From Pseudoroseomonas aestuarii (GTDB lineage: Bacteria > Pseudomonadota > Alphaproteobacteria > Acetobacterales > Acetobacteraceae): DNA of 64,000 nt. The translations under genes were made by a program, and so were the position numbers. The stretch is from the NCBI RefSeq assembly GCF_042651065.1, contig NZ_JBHSCH010000001.1, forward strand, positions 186,001-250,000, read 5' to 3'. Under the pieces are notes generated by a model. It saw nothing but the letters and a program-made list of their open reading frames with translations. It made no database searches and was not told where the DNA came from. This document shows, in pieces, positions 1 to 8,231 of this stretch (positions are counted from its first letter, which is position 1; every line of letters begins with the position of its first letter).

Positions 1-729
1 CGCCACGCCGTCCGGGGTACGCTCGGCATCCACGACATGGCTGTTCTCCAGCACTTCCACCCCGTCGCGCCGCAGCGCCTCCCGCACCGCCAGGCGCAGC
101 TCGGGGTCCTCTTCGGCGAGGATGTTGGGGCGCAGCTCGATCAGCGTGACTCGGCAGCCGAGGCAGGCATGGGCCTGCGCCATCTCCACTCCCACCGTGC
201 CGCCGCCCAGCACCAGCAGGTGGCGCGGCGCCTCCTCCAGCGCGAGCAGCGTCTCGCTGGTCAGCCAGGGCAGGTTCACCAGCCCCGGCAGGTCCGGCAC
301 CACCGGCGCCGTGCCGGTGGCGATGACGGCGCGGCGGAACCCGTAGGTGCGTCCGCCGGCCTCGATGCGGTCGGGCGCGATGAAATGCGCGCTGGCCCGC
401 ACCACCGTGACGCCCTGGCTCTCCAGCCGCTCGCCCGATTCCTGCGGCGCCGCCTGCGCGATGGCCTGCCGCACATGCCGCCGCACGCCCTGCCAGTCCA
501 CCCGGACGCCCTCCGCATGGATGCCCAGGGCGCCGCCGCCGCGCGCCTCGGCGGCGCGGCGGGCGGCGGCCAGCAGCGCCTGGGCGGGCACGCCGCCGGT
601 GTTCAGGCACGCCCCGCCCATGCGATCGCGCTCGAACAGCACCACGTTGCGGCCGAGCGAGGCGGCGATGGCGGCCACCGAGAGGCCGGCGGCGCCGGCG
701 CCGATGATCGCCACGTCATGGTCGGGCAT
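1..729 (-). CDS. FAD-dependent pyridine nucleotide-disulfide oxidoreductase homologue, 3' end outside window
   Basis: Partial: 243 codons are visible and the C-terminus lies beyond the left edge. Residues 7-16 read AIIGAGAAGL, the GxGxxG FAD-binding fold. A second Rossmann motif, VLGGGTVGVEMAQA, lies near residue 175, as in dihydrolipoamide dehydrogenase, mercuric reductase and transhydrogenase SthA. The redox site reads GGACLNTGGVP, so Cys40 is kept but the partner cysteine is Gly45. Ordinary disulfide chemistry therefore seems unlikely, and a SthA-like NAD(P)H role is one option (inference). The true lpd gene of this window, at 43986-45383, keeps both cysteines. The ATG at 729 directly precedes the FAD motif. 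It is transcribed away from rpmH. Confidence 0.85.
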   Translation of the reverse strand, partial: MPDHDVAIIGAGAAGLSVAAIAASLGRNVVLFERDRMGGACLNTGGVPAQALLAAARRAAEARGGGALGIHAEGVRVDWQGVRRHVRQAIAQAAPQESGERLESQGVTVVRASAHFIAPDRIEAGGRTYGFRRAVIATGTAPVVPDLPGLVNLPWLTSETLLALEEAPRHLLVLGGGTVGVEMAQAHACLGCRVTLIELRPNILAEEDPELRLAVREALRRDGVEVLENSHVVDAERTPDGVA

Positions 730-980
730 GTCGGTCTCTGCTCCTCGTCTGGAAATGGGCACCCGCGCCCGGGGCGGCGCGAATCCGGGCGCCGCGCCAG
801 GATGCGCGGCCCGCGGCGTACTGCAAGCGCCCCCGCCCTGGCGAGGGCGACCCGGAGCGGCGCCCGGGGCGCAGCGCCAGGCCTGCGGCAGAGGGCGGGG
901 AGGCGGGTTGCGGGAGCATGTCGCGGCACAGATGGGGCCAGCGCCGCCCCGCCGGAAGGGCCGTGCGGAGCCGAGAGCGG
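730..980. other. Intergenic region between the flavoprotein gene and the rpmH promoter
   Basis: The whole gap between the divergent genes runs 730-1112. This first part holds no frame with recognisable protein similarity and no DnaA-box-like TTATCCACA, so I see no origin despite the rpmH neighbourhood. It is very GC-rich with several short inverted repeats. The rpmH promoter begins at 981. Confidence 0.5.
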
Positions 981-1010
981 TTGACGGGACGCGATGCGCC
1001 TCCCTATACG
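981..1010 (+). promoter_or_regulatory. Sigma-70 type promoter for rpmH-rnpA
   Basis: TTGACG at 981-986, an 18-base spacer, then TATACG at 1005-1010. It lies about 100 bases ahead of the rpmH start and points into the operon. Both hexamers are close to consensus for a high-GC alphaproteobacterium. No start site has been measured. Confidence 0.65.
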
Positions 1011-1112
1011 TCGCCACCTTCGCCGGCCGCCCCTGCGGGACGTCCGGCCTGTGCCGCAGCGGTCCTGGGAAGGGCGGCGCGGATCTGACCCTGACCAGTG
1101 GAGTAGCGCGTC

Positions 1113-1247
1113 GTGAAGCGTACCTATCAGCCCTCGAAGCTCGTCCGGAAGCGCCGGCATGGTTTCCGCGCCCGCATGGAGACGGTGGGCGGCCGCAACG
1201 TGCTGGCCAACCGCCGCGCCAAGGGCCGCAAGAAGCTCTCCGCCTGA
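1113..1247 (+). CDS. rpmH: Large ribosomal subunit protein bL34
   Basis: 44 residues, the usual bL34 length. It begins MKRTYQPSKLVRKRRHGF and ends in the family's basic tail NRRAKGRKKLSA. It is a small, highly basic protein that binds 23S rRNA. The start is GTG, with a GGAG element about ten bases upstream. It heads a run with rnpA, yidD and yidC, the conserved rpmH cluster that links ribosome assembly, tRNA processing and membrane insertion. The identification is secure despite the short length. Confidence 0.97.
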   Translation: MKRTYQPSKLVRKRRHGFRARMETVGGRNVLANRRAKGRKKLSA

Positions 1248-1276
1248 GCGGCGGCGCACCCCGCGCAGCCTAGCCC

Positions 1277-1618
1277 ATGGCCTCGCCGCCCCGACTCAAG
1301 CGGCGGCGCGAATTCCTTCGCGTCGCCGGCAAGGGCAGCCGCGCCGCAAGGCCGAGCCTGGTGTTGCAGGCCCTGCCGGGAACGGCGGGGCCGCTTCGCG
1401 TTGGCTTCACCGCCACCAAGAAGCTGGGCAACGCCGTGGTGCGCAACCGCGCCAAGCGCCGCCTGCGCGAGGCCGCCCGGCTGACCCTGGGCCGCGACGC
1501 GCCGGAAGGGTGGGACCTCGTGCTGATCGGGCGCGACGGCACCGCCGGGCGGCGCTTCGCGCTGCTGCTGGCCGACCTGCGTGGCGCGCTGCGCCAGGCC
1601 GGCGTCCTGAAGCCATGA
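1277..1618 (+). CDS. rnpA: Ribonuclease P protein component
   Basis: 113 residues. RNase P protein helps the catalytic RNA bind and process the 5' ends of precursor tRNAs. The family signature is clear: an early RLKRRREFLRV segment, the VGFTATKKLGNAVVRNRAKRRLRE core including the RNR motif, and a C-terminal helix. It follows rpmH by 29 bases. Its TGA overlaps the yidD ATG by four bases, which suggests translational coupling. Confidence 0.95.
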   Translation: MASPPRLKRRREFLRVAGKGSRAARPSLVLQALPGTAGPLRVGFTATKKLGNAVVRNRAKRRLREAARLTLGRDAPEGWDLVLIGRDGTAGRRFALLLADLRGALRQAGVLKP

Positions 1619-1950
1619 ACCGGTTGGCCGGCCACCGCCGCGCCAGCCCAGCCGCCTGGGTGCTGAAGGGCGCGGTGCGCACCTACCAGCTTACCCTGCG
1701 CGGGGTGATCGGCAGCCATTGCCGGTTCTACCCGCATTGCAGCGCCTATGCGATCGAGGCGCTGGACACCCACGGCGCGGCGCGCGGCAGCTGGCTTGCC
1801 GCGCGGCGTATCCTGCGCTGCCACCCCTGGCATCCCGGCGGCTACGACCCGGTGCCAGCGGTGACGGCGCCGGACGCGACCGAGCCGGCGCCCGACACGG
1901 CGCCGCCCCCATGCCCGCCGCCCCGCGCGGTGGCCCACACCAAGGCCTGA
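1615..1950 (+). CDS. yidD: Membrane protein insertion efficiency factor YidD
   Basis: 111 residues. YidD is a small inner-face membrane-associated protein that aids YidC-dependent insertion. The conserved core is present: AVRTYQLTLRGVIG, then CRFYPHCSAYAIEAL and RILRCHPWHPGGYDPVP, with the three conserved cysteines. The C-terminal stretch from about residue 85 is Pro/Ala-rich and not conserved. The start overlaps the rnpA stop (ATGA), and yidC follows 13 bases later. Confidence 0.93.
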   Translation: MNRLAGHRRASPAAWVLKGAVRTYQLTLRGVIGSHCRFYPHCSAYAIEALDTHGAARGSWLAARRILRCHPWHPGGYDPVPAVTAPDATEPAPDTAPPPCPPPRAVAHTKA

Positions 1951-1963
1951 CGGCACGGATCCG

Positions 1964-3721
1964 ATGGACCAGAAGCGACTCTTCGCGGCGATTGCGATTT
2001 CGATCGGCATCCTGCTCGCCTTCGACCTCTGGAAGCGCGAAACCACCCCGCCGCCCGCCGATGCGCCGGCCGCGGTCTCGCAGCAGGCACCCGTGCCCGC
2101 CGCGCCGGTCGCGCCCAGCAGCCCCGGCAGCACGGATGCCCAAGCGGCCGCGCAGGCCAACCGCCCGGCGCCCGAGCGGCTGCGCATCGACAGCCCGCGC
2201 CTCTCCGGCAGCTTGCTGCTGCGCGGCGCGCGGCTCGACGACCTGGTGCTGAAGGACTACCGCGAGACGGTGGCCCCCGGCTCGCCGCTGGTGCGCATGT
2301 TTGCGCCGCGCGAGGAGCTGCAGCCCTATTTCGCCCAGTGGGGCTGGTCGGCCGCCGATGGCCGCACCCGCGTGCCGGATGGCGATACGGACTGGACGGC
2401 GAGCGGCGGCCCGCTGGCGCCCGACAGCCCGGTGACGCTCTCCTGGGAGAACGGCCAGGGCCAGACCTTCCAGATCGTGCTGAGCCTGGACCGGAACTTC
2501 ATGTTCCAGGCCGAGCAGCGCGTGGTGAACAACGCCGCCGAACCGGTGCAGGTGCTGCCCTGGGCGCGCGTGCGCCGCGAGACGACGCCCCGCACGGAAG
2601 GCTTCTACATCCTGCATGAGGGCTTCGTCGGCGTGCTGAACGGCCGCCTGAACGAGCAGACCTACAGCTCCGCCAAGGAAGACGCCAACCGCGGCATCGC
2701 GCTCGAGCAGGAGACCACCGGCGGCTGGGCCGGCTTCACCGACAAGTACTGGCTCTCCGCCATCGCGCCGGTGGACACGGCGCAGCCGATGCGCGCCGCC
2801 TGGCGCCATGTGGCGGAAGGCGGGCAGGACCGCTGGCAGGTGGATTTCGCGCCGCCGTCGCCGCTCACGGTTGCAGCGGGTGCCACCGGCAGCCTGGCCA
2901 CCCGGGTGTTCGCCGGCGCCAAGGAAGTGCATCTGCTGGATGCCTACCAGGACAATCTGGGCATCACGAACTTCGACAAGGCGATCGACTTCGGCTGGTT
3001 CTATTTCATGACCAAGCCGTTCTTCTACGCCCTTGATTTCCTGTTCAAGATGTTCGGCAATTTCGGTGTCGCCATCCTGGTGTTCACCGTGGCGCTGAAG
3101 CTGCTCTTCTTCCCGCTGGCCAACAAGGCCTACAAGTCCATGGCGCGGATGAAGGTGCTGACGCCGAAGATGACGGAGATCCGGGAGCGCTACAAGGACG
3201 ACCCGGCCAAGGCGCAGCAGGAGATGATGGCGCTGTACCGGACGGAGAAGGTGAACCCCGCCTCCGGCTGCCTGCCCATCCTGATCCAGATCCCGGTCTT
3301 CTTCGCGCTCTACAAGGTGCTGTTCGTCACCATCGAGATGCGGCACGCGCCCTTCTTCGGCTGGATCCGCGACCTCTCGGCGCCGGACCCGACGAACCTG
3401 TTCAACCTGTTCGGGCTGATCCCGTGGGACCCGCCGGCGATGCTGCACATGCCGGTCTGGGCCATCATCATGGGCATCACCATGTTCGTGCAGCAGAAGC
3501 TGAACCCGACGCCGCCGGACCCGATCCAGGCCAAGATCTTCACCTGGATGCCGGTGATCTTCACCTTCATGCTGGCCAGCTTCCCGGCCGGGCTGGTCAT
3601 CTACTGGTCCTGGAACAACCTGCTCTCGGTGGCGCAGCAATGGTACATCATGCGGCATGAGCGGGCGGCGCGGCGCCAGGAGAAGGCGCTCGCGAAGTCC
3701 GGCGCGAAGGCCAAGGGGTGA
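1964..3721 (+). CDS. yidC: Membrane protein insertase YidC
   Basis: 585 residues, normal for a Gram-negative YidC. It inserts and folds inner-membrane proteins, alone or with SecYEG. A first membrane helix (about residues 6-21) is followed by an Ala/Pro-rich linker and a large periplasmic domain. The conserved five-helix insertase core starts near residue 345 (GWFYFMTKPFFYALDFLFK), and includes the hydrophilic-groove segment NPASGCLPILIQIPVFFALY. The C-terminus is Lys/Arg-rich. Its TGA overlaps the GTG of engB. Confidence 0.97.
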   Translation: MDQKRLFAAIAISIGILLAFDLWKRETTPPPADAPAAVSQQAPVPAAPVAPSSPGSTDAQAAAQANRPAPERLRIDSPRLSGSLLLRGARLDDLVLKDYRETVAPGSPLVRMFAPREELQPYFAQWGWSAADGRTRVPDGDTDWTASGGPLAPDSPVTLSWENGQGQTFQIVLSLDRNFMFQAEQRVVNNAAEPVQVLPWARVRRETTPRTEGFYILHEGFVGVLNGRLNEQTYSSAKEDANRGIALEQETTGGWAGFTDKYWLSAIAPVDTAQPMRAAWRHVAEGGQDRWQVDFAPPSPLTVAAGATGSLATRVFAGAKEVHLLDAYQDNLGITNFDKAIDFGWFYFMTKPFFYALDFLFKMFGNFGVAILVFTVALKLLFFPLANKAYKSMARMKVLTPKMTEIRERYKDDPAKAQQEMMALYRTEKVNPASGCLPILIQIPVFFALYKVLFVTIEMRHAPFFGWIRDLSAPDPTNLFNLFGLIPWDPPAMLHMPVWAIIMGITMFVQQKLNPTPPDPIQAKIFTWMPVIFTFMLASFPAGLVIYWSWNNLLSVAQQWYIMRHERAARRQEKALAKSGAKAKG

Positions 3722-4383
3722 GCCCGGGCCTTCTGGAGGCGCGCGACGACGAGGAGCGCGCCGCCCTCATCGAGGCGGGGCGGCTGCTGTTCTGCCGCCC
3801 CTGCGAGTTCTACTTCGCCAGCCAGAAGCTCGAGCAGCTGCCCGAGCCGCGGCTGCCGGAGGTGGCCTTCTGCGGCCGCTCCAACGTGGGCAAGTCGTCG
3901 CTGGTGAACGCGCTGACCGGGCAAAACAGCCTGGCGCGCGTCTCCGGCACGCCGGGGCGCACCAAACAGCTCAACTTCTTCGACCTGGGCGGCCGCCTCG
4001 CGCTCGTGGACATGCCGGGCTATGGCTACGCCCAGGCCTCCCGCAGCGTGAAGGAGGACTGGCAGGGGCTGATGTTCGAATACCTGCGCGGCCGGCCCAA
4101 CCTGCGCCGCGTGGTGCTGCTGCTCGATGCCCGCATCGAGACCAAGGCCTCCGACCGCGCGGCGATGGAGCTGCTGACCGACGCCGCCGTCACCTTCCAG
4201 ATCGTGCTGACCAAGGCGGACAGCGCCAAGCCCTACTGGCTGCGCCAGCGGCAGGAGGAGGCGGCGGCGCTGGTGAAGGAGCACACCGCCGCGCATCCGC
4301 TGGTCATCACCACCAGCAGCGAGACGGGCGAGGGCATCCCCGAGCTGCGCGCCGAGCTGACGGCGCTGGCCGCGCCGGCCTGA
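3718..4383 (+). CDS. engB: Ribosome biogenesis GTP-binding protein EngB/YihA/YsxC
   Basis: 221 residues. It is a GTPase needed for late 50S subunit assembly. The G1 P-loop is GRSNVGKSSLVNAL, G3 is DMPGYGYAQ and G4 is LTKADS, in the expected order. The start is GTG overlapping the yidC stop by four bases (GTGA), so it is probably co-translated. An imperfect hairpin, GGGGCGCC/GGTGCCCC, follows the stop at about 4402-4423 and may weaken read-through into argB. Confidence 0.95.
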   Translation: MSPGLLEARDDEERAALIEAGRLLFCRPCEFYFASQKLEQLPEPRLPEVAFCGRSNVGKSSLVNALTGQNSLARVSGTPGRTKQLNFFDLGGRLALVDMPGYGYAQASRSVKEDWQGLMFEYLRGRPNLRRVVLLLDARIETKASDRAAMELLTDAAVTFQIVLTKADSAKPYWLRQRQEEAAALVKEHTAAHPLVITTSSETGEGIPELRAELTALAAPA

Positions 4384-4481
4384 GCCGGGCCGCCGGGGGC
4401 GGGGCGCCAGAGGGTGCCCCTTGACCCTCCGCCCACGCTTCCGTAAGGCGGGCCACCCACGGGACCGGACGAGCCAAGGCC

Positions 4482-5366
4482 ATGACCGAAGAAGCGCGCA
4501 GCCAGATGGAACTCCTCGCGGAGGCGCTGCCGCTGCTGAAGCGATACGACGACCAGACCATCGTGGTGAAGTATGGCGGCCACGCCATGGGCGAGACCGC
4601 GGCGGCCGACCGCTTCGGCCGCGACATCGCGCTGCTGGAGCAGGTGGGCGTGAACCCCGTGGTGGTGCATGGCGGCGGCCCGCAGATCAACGCCATGCTG
4701 AAGCGCCTCAACGTGCAGTCCGAGTTCGTCAACGGCCTGCGCGTGACCGATGGCAATGTCGTGGATGTGGTCGAGATGGTGCTCTCCGGCACCGTCAACA
4801 AGCAGGTGGCGGATTGCATCACCCGCGCCGGGGCCATGGCGGTGGGCATCTCCGGCAAGGATGGCGGGCTGATCCGCGCGAAGAAGCTCACCCGCACCTA
4901 TATCGATCCCGAGAGCAACATCGAGAAGGTGCTGGATCTCGGCTTCGTCGGCGAGCCTGAGCATGTGGACCCGCATGTGCTGGAGCTGCTGATCGGCGCG
5001 CAGATCGTGCCGGTGGTGGCACCGGTCGGGGTGGGGCCGGATGGCCAGACCTACAACATCAATGCCGACACGGCGGCCGGTGCCATTGCCGGCGCGCTGA
5101 ACGCCTCCCGCCTGCTGATGCTGACGGATGTGGCCGGCGTGCTGGACGAGACCAGGACGCTGATCCCCGAGATGAGCGTGGCCGAGGCGCGCGCCGGCAT
5201 CGCCGCCGGCTGGATCTCGGGCGGCATGATCCCGAAGATCGAGACCTGCATCTACGCCATCGAGAAGGGGGTGAAGGGCGCGGTGATCGTCGATGGCCGG
5301 GTGCCGCATGCCGTGCTGATTGAACTGTTCACCGAGGGCGGCGCCGGCACCCTGATCCGCCCCTGA
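4482..5366 (+). CDS. argB: Acetylglutamate kinase
   Basis: 294 residues. It phosphorylates N-acetyl-L-glutamate in the second step of arginine synthesis. Family motifs are VVKYGGHAMGE near the N-terminus (phosphate-binding lysine), VVVHGGGPQINAML, and NINADTAAGAIAGAL in the nucleotide-binding half. The region around residue 20 resembles the N-terminal helix of arginine-inhibited hexameric enzymes, so feedback inhibition is plausible (inference). The next gene, dapD, appears to have its own promoter. Confidence 0.96.
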   Translation: MTEEARSQMELLAEALPLLKRYDDQTIVVKYGGHAMGETAAADRFGRDIALLEQVGVNPVVVHGGGPQINAMLKRLNVQSEFVNGLRVTDGNVVDVVEMVLSGTVNKQVADCITRAGAMAVGISGKDGGLIRAKKLTRTYIDPESNIEKVLDLGFVGEPEHVDPHVLELLIGAQIVPVVAPVGVGPDGQTYNINADTAAGAIAGALNASRLLMLTDVAGVLDETRTLIPEMSVAEARAGIAAGWISGGMIPKIETCIYAIEKGVKGAVIVDGRVPHAVLIELFTEGGAGTLIRP

Positions 5367-5389
5367 GCGGACAGGAAAAAGGCGGGGGC

Positions 5390-5417
5390 GCGGGGGAATT
5401 CCTTCCCCCGCCCGTTT
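5390..5417 (+). terminator. GGGGGAA/TTCCCCC hairpin after argB
   Basis: Inverted repeat with a perfect 9-base stem (5390-5398 and 5403-5411) and a TTCC loop, followed by CCGTTTCC. It is preceded by GGAAAAAGG, giving a T-run on the other strand. The same core recurs at 57608-57627. It is likely a terminator separating argB from dapD, although the T-run is weak. Confidence 0.5.
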
Positions 5418-5427
5418 CCTGGCGCCG

Positions 5428-5456
5428 TTGACAGGATGCAGCCCCCCTAGGATACC
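5428..5456 (+). promoter_or_regulatory. Candidate promoter for dapD-dapE
   Basis: A perfect -35 hexamer TTGACA at 5428-5433, a 17-base spacer, then GATACC at 5451-5456. The -10 match is weak. It sits just after the argB hairpin and about 45 bases before the dapD ATG. Confidence 0.5.
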
Positions 5457-5502
5457 CGCCGGACGTCTTGTTCACGCGCCGACCGACCGGGGTAGACCGA
5501 CC

Positions 5503-6330
5503 ATGGACCTTTCCGCCACCATCGCCGCGCTGTGGGAGCGCCGCGCCGAGCTTTCCCCCGCCACGAAGGGCGCGGATCGCGACACGGTCGAATCCGCGCT
5601 GGCGCTGCTCGATTCCGGCCAGGCGCGCGTGGCGGAGCCGGACGGGCAGGGCGGCTGGCGCGTCAACCAGTGGCTGAAGCAGGCGGTGCTGCTCTCCTTC
5701 CGGCTGGAGGACAGCGCGCCGATGGGCGTCGGCATGACGGCCTATGACAAGGTGCCGCTGAAGTTCCAGGGCTGGGGCGACAACCAGTTCCGCGCCGCCG
5801 GCTTCCGTGCCGTGCCGGGCGCCGTGGTGCGCCGCTCGGCCTATATCGCCCGCGGCGTGGTGCTGATGCCCTCCTTCGTGAACCTCGGCGCCTATGTCGA
5901 CGAGAACACGATGGTGGACACCTGGGCCACCATCGGCTCCTGCGCCCAGATCGGCAGGAACTGCCACATCTCCGGCGGCGCCGGCATCGGCGGCGTGCTG
6001 GAGCCGCTCCAGGCCAACCCGGTGGTGATCGGCGACAACTGCTTCGTCGGCGCCCGCTCCGAGGTGGCCGAGGGTGTCATCGTCGGCGAGGGCAGCGTGC
6101 TGTCGATGGGCGTGTTCCTCGGCGCCTCCACCAGGATCATCGACCGCGCCACGGGCGAGGTGTTCATGGGCCAGGTGCCGCCCTATTCGGTGGTGGTGCC
6201 GGGCAGCCTGCCGGGCCGCCCGCTGCCGGACGGCACGCCGGGCCCCAGCCTCTACTGCGCCGTCATCGTCAAGCGCGTGGACGCGCAGACGCGCAGCAAG
6301 ACCTCGATCAACGAGCTGCTGCGCGACTGA
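5503..6330 (+). CDS. dapD: 2,3,4,5-tetrahydropyridine-2,6-dicarboxylate N-succinyltransferase
   Basis: 275 residues, matching the usual 274 or so. It succinylates tetrahydrodipicolinate in the succinylase branch of lysine and meso-diaminopimelate synthesis. An N-terminal helical domain leads into the left-handed beta-helix of hexapeptide repeats from about residue 105 (AYIARGVVLMPSFVNLGAYV). The C-terminus (YCAVIVKRVDAQTRSKTSINELLRD) is typical. I chose MDLSATIAALW over an upstream in-frame start because it matches family length. dapE follows after eight bases, so the two succinylase-pathway genes are adjacent. Confidence 0.96.
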   Translation: MDLSATIAALWERRAELSPATKGADRDTVESALALLDSGQARVAEPDGQGGWRVNQWLKQAVLLSFRLEDSAPMGVGMTAYDKVPLKFQGWGDNQFRAAGFRAVPGAVVRRSAYIARGVVLMPSFVNLGAYVDENTMVDTWATIGSCAQIGRNCHISGGAGIGGVLEPLQANPVVIGDNCFVGARSEVAEGVIVGEGSVLSMGVFLGASTRIIDRATGEVFMGQVPPYSVVVPGSLPGRPLPDGTPGPSLYCAVIVKRVDAQTRSKTSINELLRD

Positions 6331-6338
6331 GGCCGGCC

Positions 6339-7490
6339 ATGGACCCGCTTCCGCTCCTGCAGGACCTGATCCGCTGCCCCAGCGTCACGCCGGCGGAGGG
6401 CGGGGCGCTCGGGGTGCTGGAGGCGGCGCTCGTGCCGCTCGGCTTCACCTGCACCCGGCTGCGCTTTGGCCCGGCCGAGGGCGGGGAGGGCGAGGCGGTG
6501 GAGAACCTCTTCGCCCGGCGCGGCAGCGGCGCGCCGCATCTCTGCTTCGCCGGCCATACCGACGTGGTGCCGCCCGGCGACCCGGCGCTCTGGACCACCG
6601 ACCCCTTCGGCGCCGAGCTGCGCGACGGTCTGGTGATGGGCCGCGGCGCCACCGACATGAAGGGCGGCATCGCCGCCTGGATCGCCGCCATCGCCAGCCT
6701 GCCGCGCGAGCTGCCCGGCAGCCTCTCCCTGCTGATCACCGGCGACGAGGAAGGCCCCGCCCATTACGGCACGGTGAAGGTGCTGGAATGGATGGCGGAG
6801 CACGGCCACACGCCGGACATGTGTCTGGTGGGCGAGCCCACCAGCCGCGTGGTGCTGGGCGACACCATCAAGATCGGCCGGCGCGGCAGCATGAACGCGG
6901 CGGTCACGGTGCAGGGCACGCAGGGCCACAGCGCCTACCCGCAGCGCGCCGACAACCCGGTGCACCGGCTGGTGCGGGTGCTGCACCGGCTGACGGCGCA
7001 GCCGCTGGACGAGGGGAGCGAGTGGTTCGAGCCCTCCACCCTGCAGGTCACCAGCGTCGATGTCGGCAACCCGGCGACCAACGTCATCCCCGGCGCGGCG
7101 CGGGCGCGGCTGAACATCCGCTTCAACGACCACCACAGCAGCGCCTCGCTGACCGAGGCGCTGCACGCCGCGCTGCGCGCCGAGGAGGCGCGCTACGCGC
7201 TCGAGGTCTCCTGCTCGGGCGAGAGCTTCCTCACCGCGCCCGGCCCCTTCGTCGCGGCCCTGGTGGCGGCCGTGCGGGAGGCGGCGGGGGTGGAGCCGAG
7301 GCTCGACACGGGGGGTGGCACCTCCGATGCCCGATTCGTCGCCCGCTACTGCCCGGTGGCCGAGCTGGGCGCGGTCGGCGCCACCATGCACAAGGCCGAT
7401 GAATCGACGCCGGTCGAGGAGCTGCGCCAGCTTTCCCGCCTCTACGCCGCCGTGATCCGCGCGCTGCTCGGCGTGGAGCGGGCGGTCTGA
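6339..7490 (+). CDS. dapE: Succinyl-diaminopimelate desuccinylase
   Basis: 383 residues, M20 metallopeptidase family. It hydrolyses N-succinyl-LL-diaminopimelate to LL-diaminopimelate and succinate. Metal-site motifs are visible: CFAGHTDVVPPGD, GATDMKGGIAAW, ITGDEEGPAHYG (catalytic Glu and metal ligands) and GEPTS. A dimerisation insert occupies roughly residues 180-295, and a late histidine sits in ATMHKADESTP. It is directly downstream of dapD. Its TGA overlaps a possible CTG start of the next frame. Confidence 0.96.
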   Translation: MDPLPLLQDLIRCPSVTPAEGGALGVLEAALVPLGFTCTRLRFGPAEGGEGEAVENLFARRGSGAPHLCFAGHTDVVPPGDPALWTTDPFGAELRDGLVMGRGATDMKGGIAAWIAAIASLPRELPGSLSLLITGDEEGPAHYGTVKVLEWMAEHGHTPDMCLVGEPTSRVVLGDTIKIGRRGSMNAAVTVQGTQGHSAYPQRADNPVHRLVRVLHRLTAQPLDEGSEWFEPSTLQVTSVDVGNPATNVIPGAARARLNIRFNDHHSSASLTEALHAALRAEEARYALEVSCSGESFLTAPGPFVAALVAAVREAAGVEPRLDTGGGTSDARFVARYCPVAELGAVGATMHKADESTPVEELRQLSRLYAAVIRALLGVERAV

Positions 7491-8056
7491 CGCCGGCCGA
7501 GCGCCTGGGCGAGATCCTGTGCGGCCTGCGCGGCGCGCTGGATCTGGCGCGCGGCAGGCCGGAGGCGCTGCGGTGGTTCCCCACCACGCCCGCGGGGGCG
7601 CTGCGTTCCTTCTGGGCGGCGGCGGTGTGCCTGCCGGTCTTCCTGCTGCTGCGCCTGCTGCTGGAGCCGTTGATGCTGCTCACCCCGCGGGGCGTGGCGG
7701 CGGAGGGAATCGGCTACGTCCTCGCCTGGGCCGGCTATGCGCTGCTGTCCAGGCCCCTGGTGCGGATGCTGGGACGCGGCGCCGAATGGCCGCGCTTCCT
7801 GGCGGCGTGGAACTGGGCCACGGCCTTCCAGTACGCGCTGGTGCTGCTGCTCAGCCTGCTGGCGCTGCCATTGCCGGAGCCGGCGCAGGACCTGCTGAGC
7901 CTCTTCATCATCGGCTACACGCTGTGGCTGGAATGGTTCGTGGCCCGCCTGGCGCTGCATCTGCCGGGGCTGCCCGCGACGATCCTGGTCCTGCTCGATC
8001 TCGCCCTCAGCCTGTGCGTGACCACCCTGGTGGTGGGGCTTTCCTATCCGGGATAA
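7487..8056 (+). CDS. Predicted multi-pass membrane protein of unknown function
   Basis: I do not recognise this family. The frame is open from the dapE stop. A soluble start (LTPAERLGEILCGLRGALDLARG) runs into about five hydrophobic segments, near LPVFLLLRLLLEPLMLL, YVLAWAGYALL, FQYALVLLLSLLALPL, LLSLFIIGYTLWL and ILVLLDLALSLCVTTLVVGL. The start is uncertain: CTG at 7487 would overlap the dapE TGA, while the first GTG is at 7625 and would cut off the N-terminal segment. The layout resembles Yip1-like small membrane proteins, but that is weak inference. Confidence 0.65.
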   Translation: MTPAERLGEILCGLRGALDLARGRPEALRWFPTTPAGALRSFWAAAVCLPVFLLLRLLLEPLMLLTPRGVAAEGIGYVLAWAGYALLSRPLVRMLGRGAEWPRFLAAWNWATAFQYALVLLLSLLALPLPEPAQDLLSLFIIGYTLWLEWFVARLALHLPGLPATILVLLDLALSLCVTTLVVGLSYPG

Positions 8057-8231
8057 CCTCCCCTGGTTGTATTCGGCCCGCGACAATGCTCGCGACTTCG
8101 CGCATCTGTGCTATAGTTTCCGGCAAGCGCCGGCCGCGCGGAACCTGGAGCTCGACGCAGATTTTCCGCACGGATGGCACGATGGTCCTGCCCTGCCAGA
8201 CAGGGCGGAACCGTCCCGAGGAGACAAGGCA
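8057..8231 (+). promoter_or_regulatory. Upstream region of pleD with a possible -10 element
   Basis: It contains TATAGT at 8112-8117, a good -10 hexamer, but no convincing -35 at the right distance. A GAGGAG ribosome-binding-like element at 8219-8224 precedes the GTG at 8232. Otherwise I see nothing in this stretch. Confidence 0.3.

Noticed and set aside
730..1112. A replication origin beside rpmH
   Set aside because: rpmH lies near the origin in many bacteria, but there is no dnaA, no DnaA boxes and no AT-rich unwinding region here.
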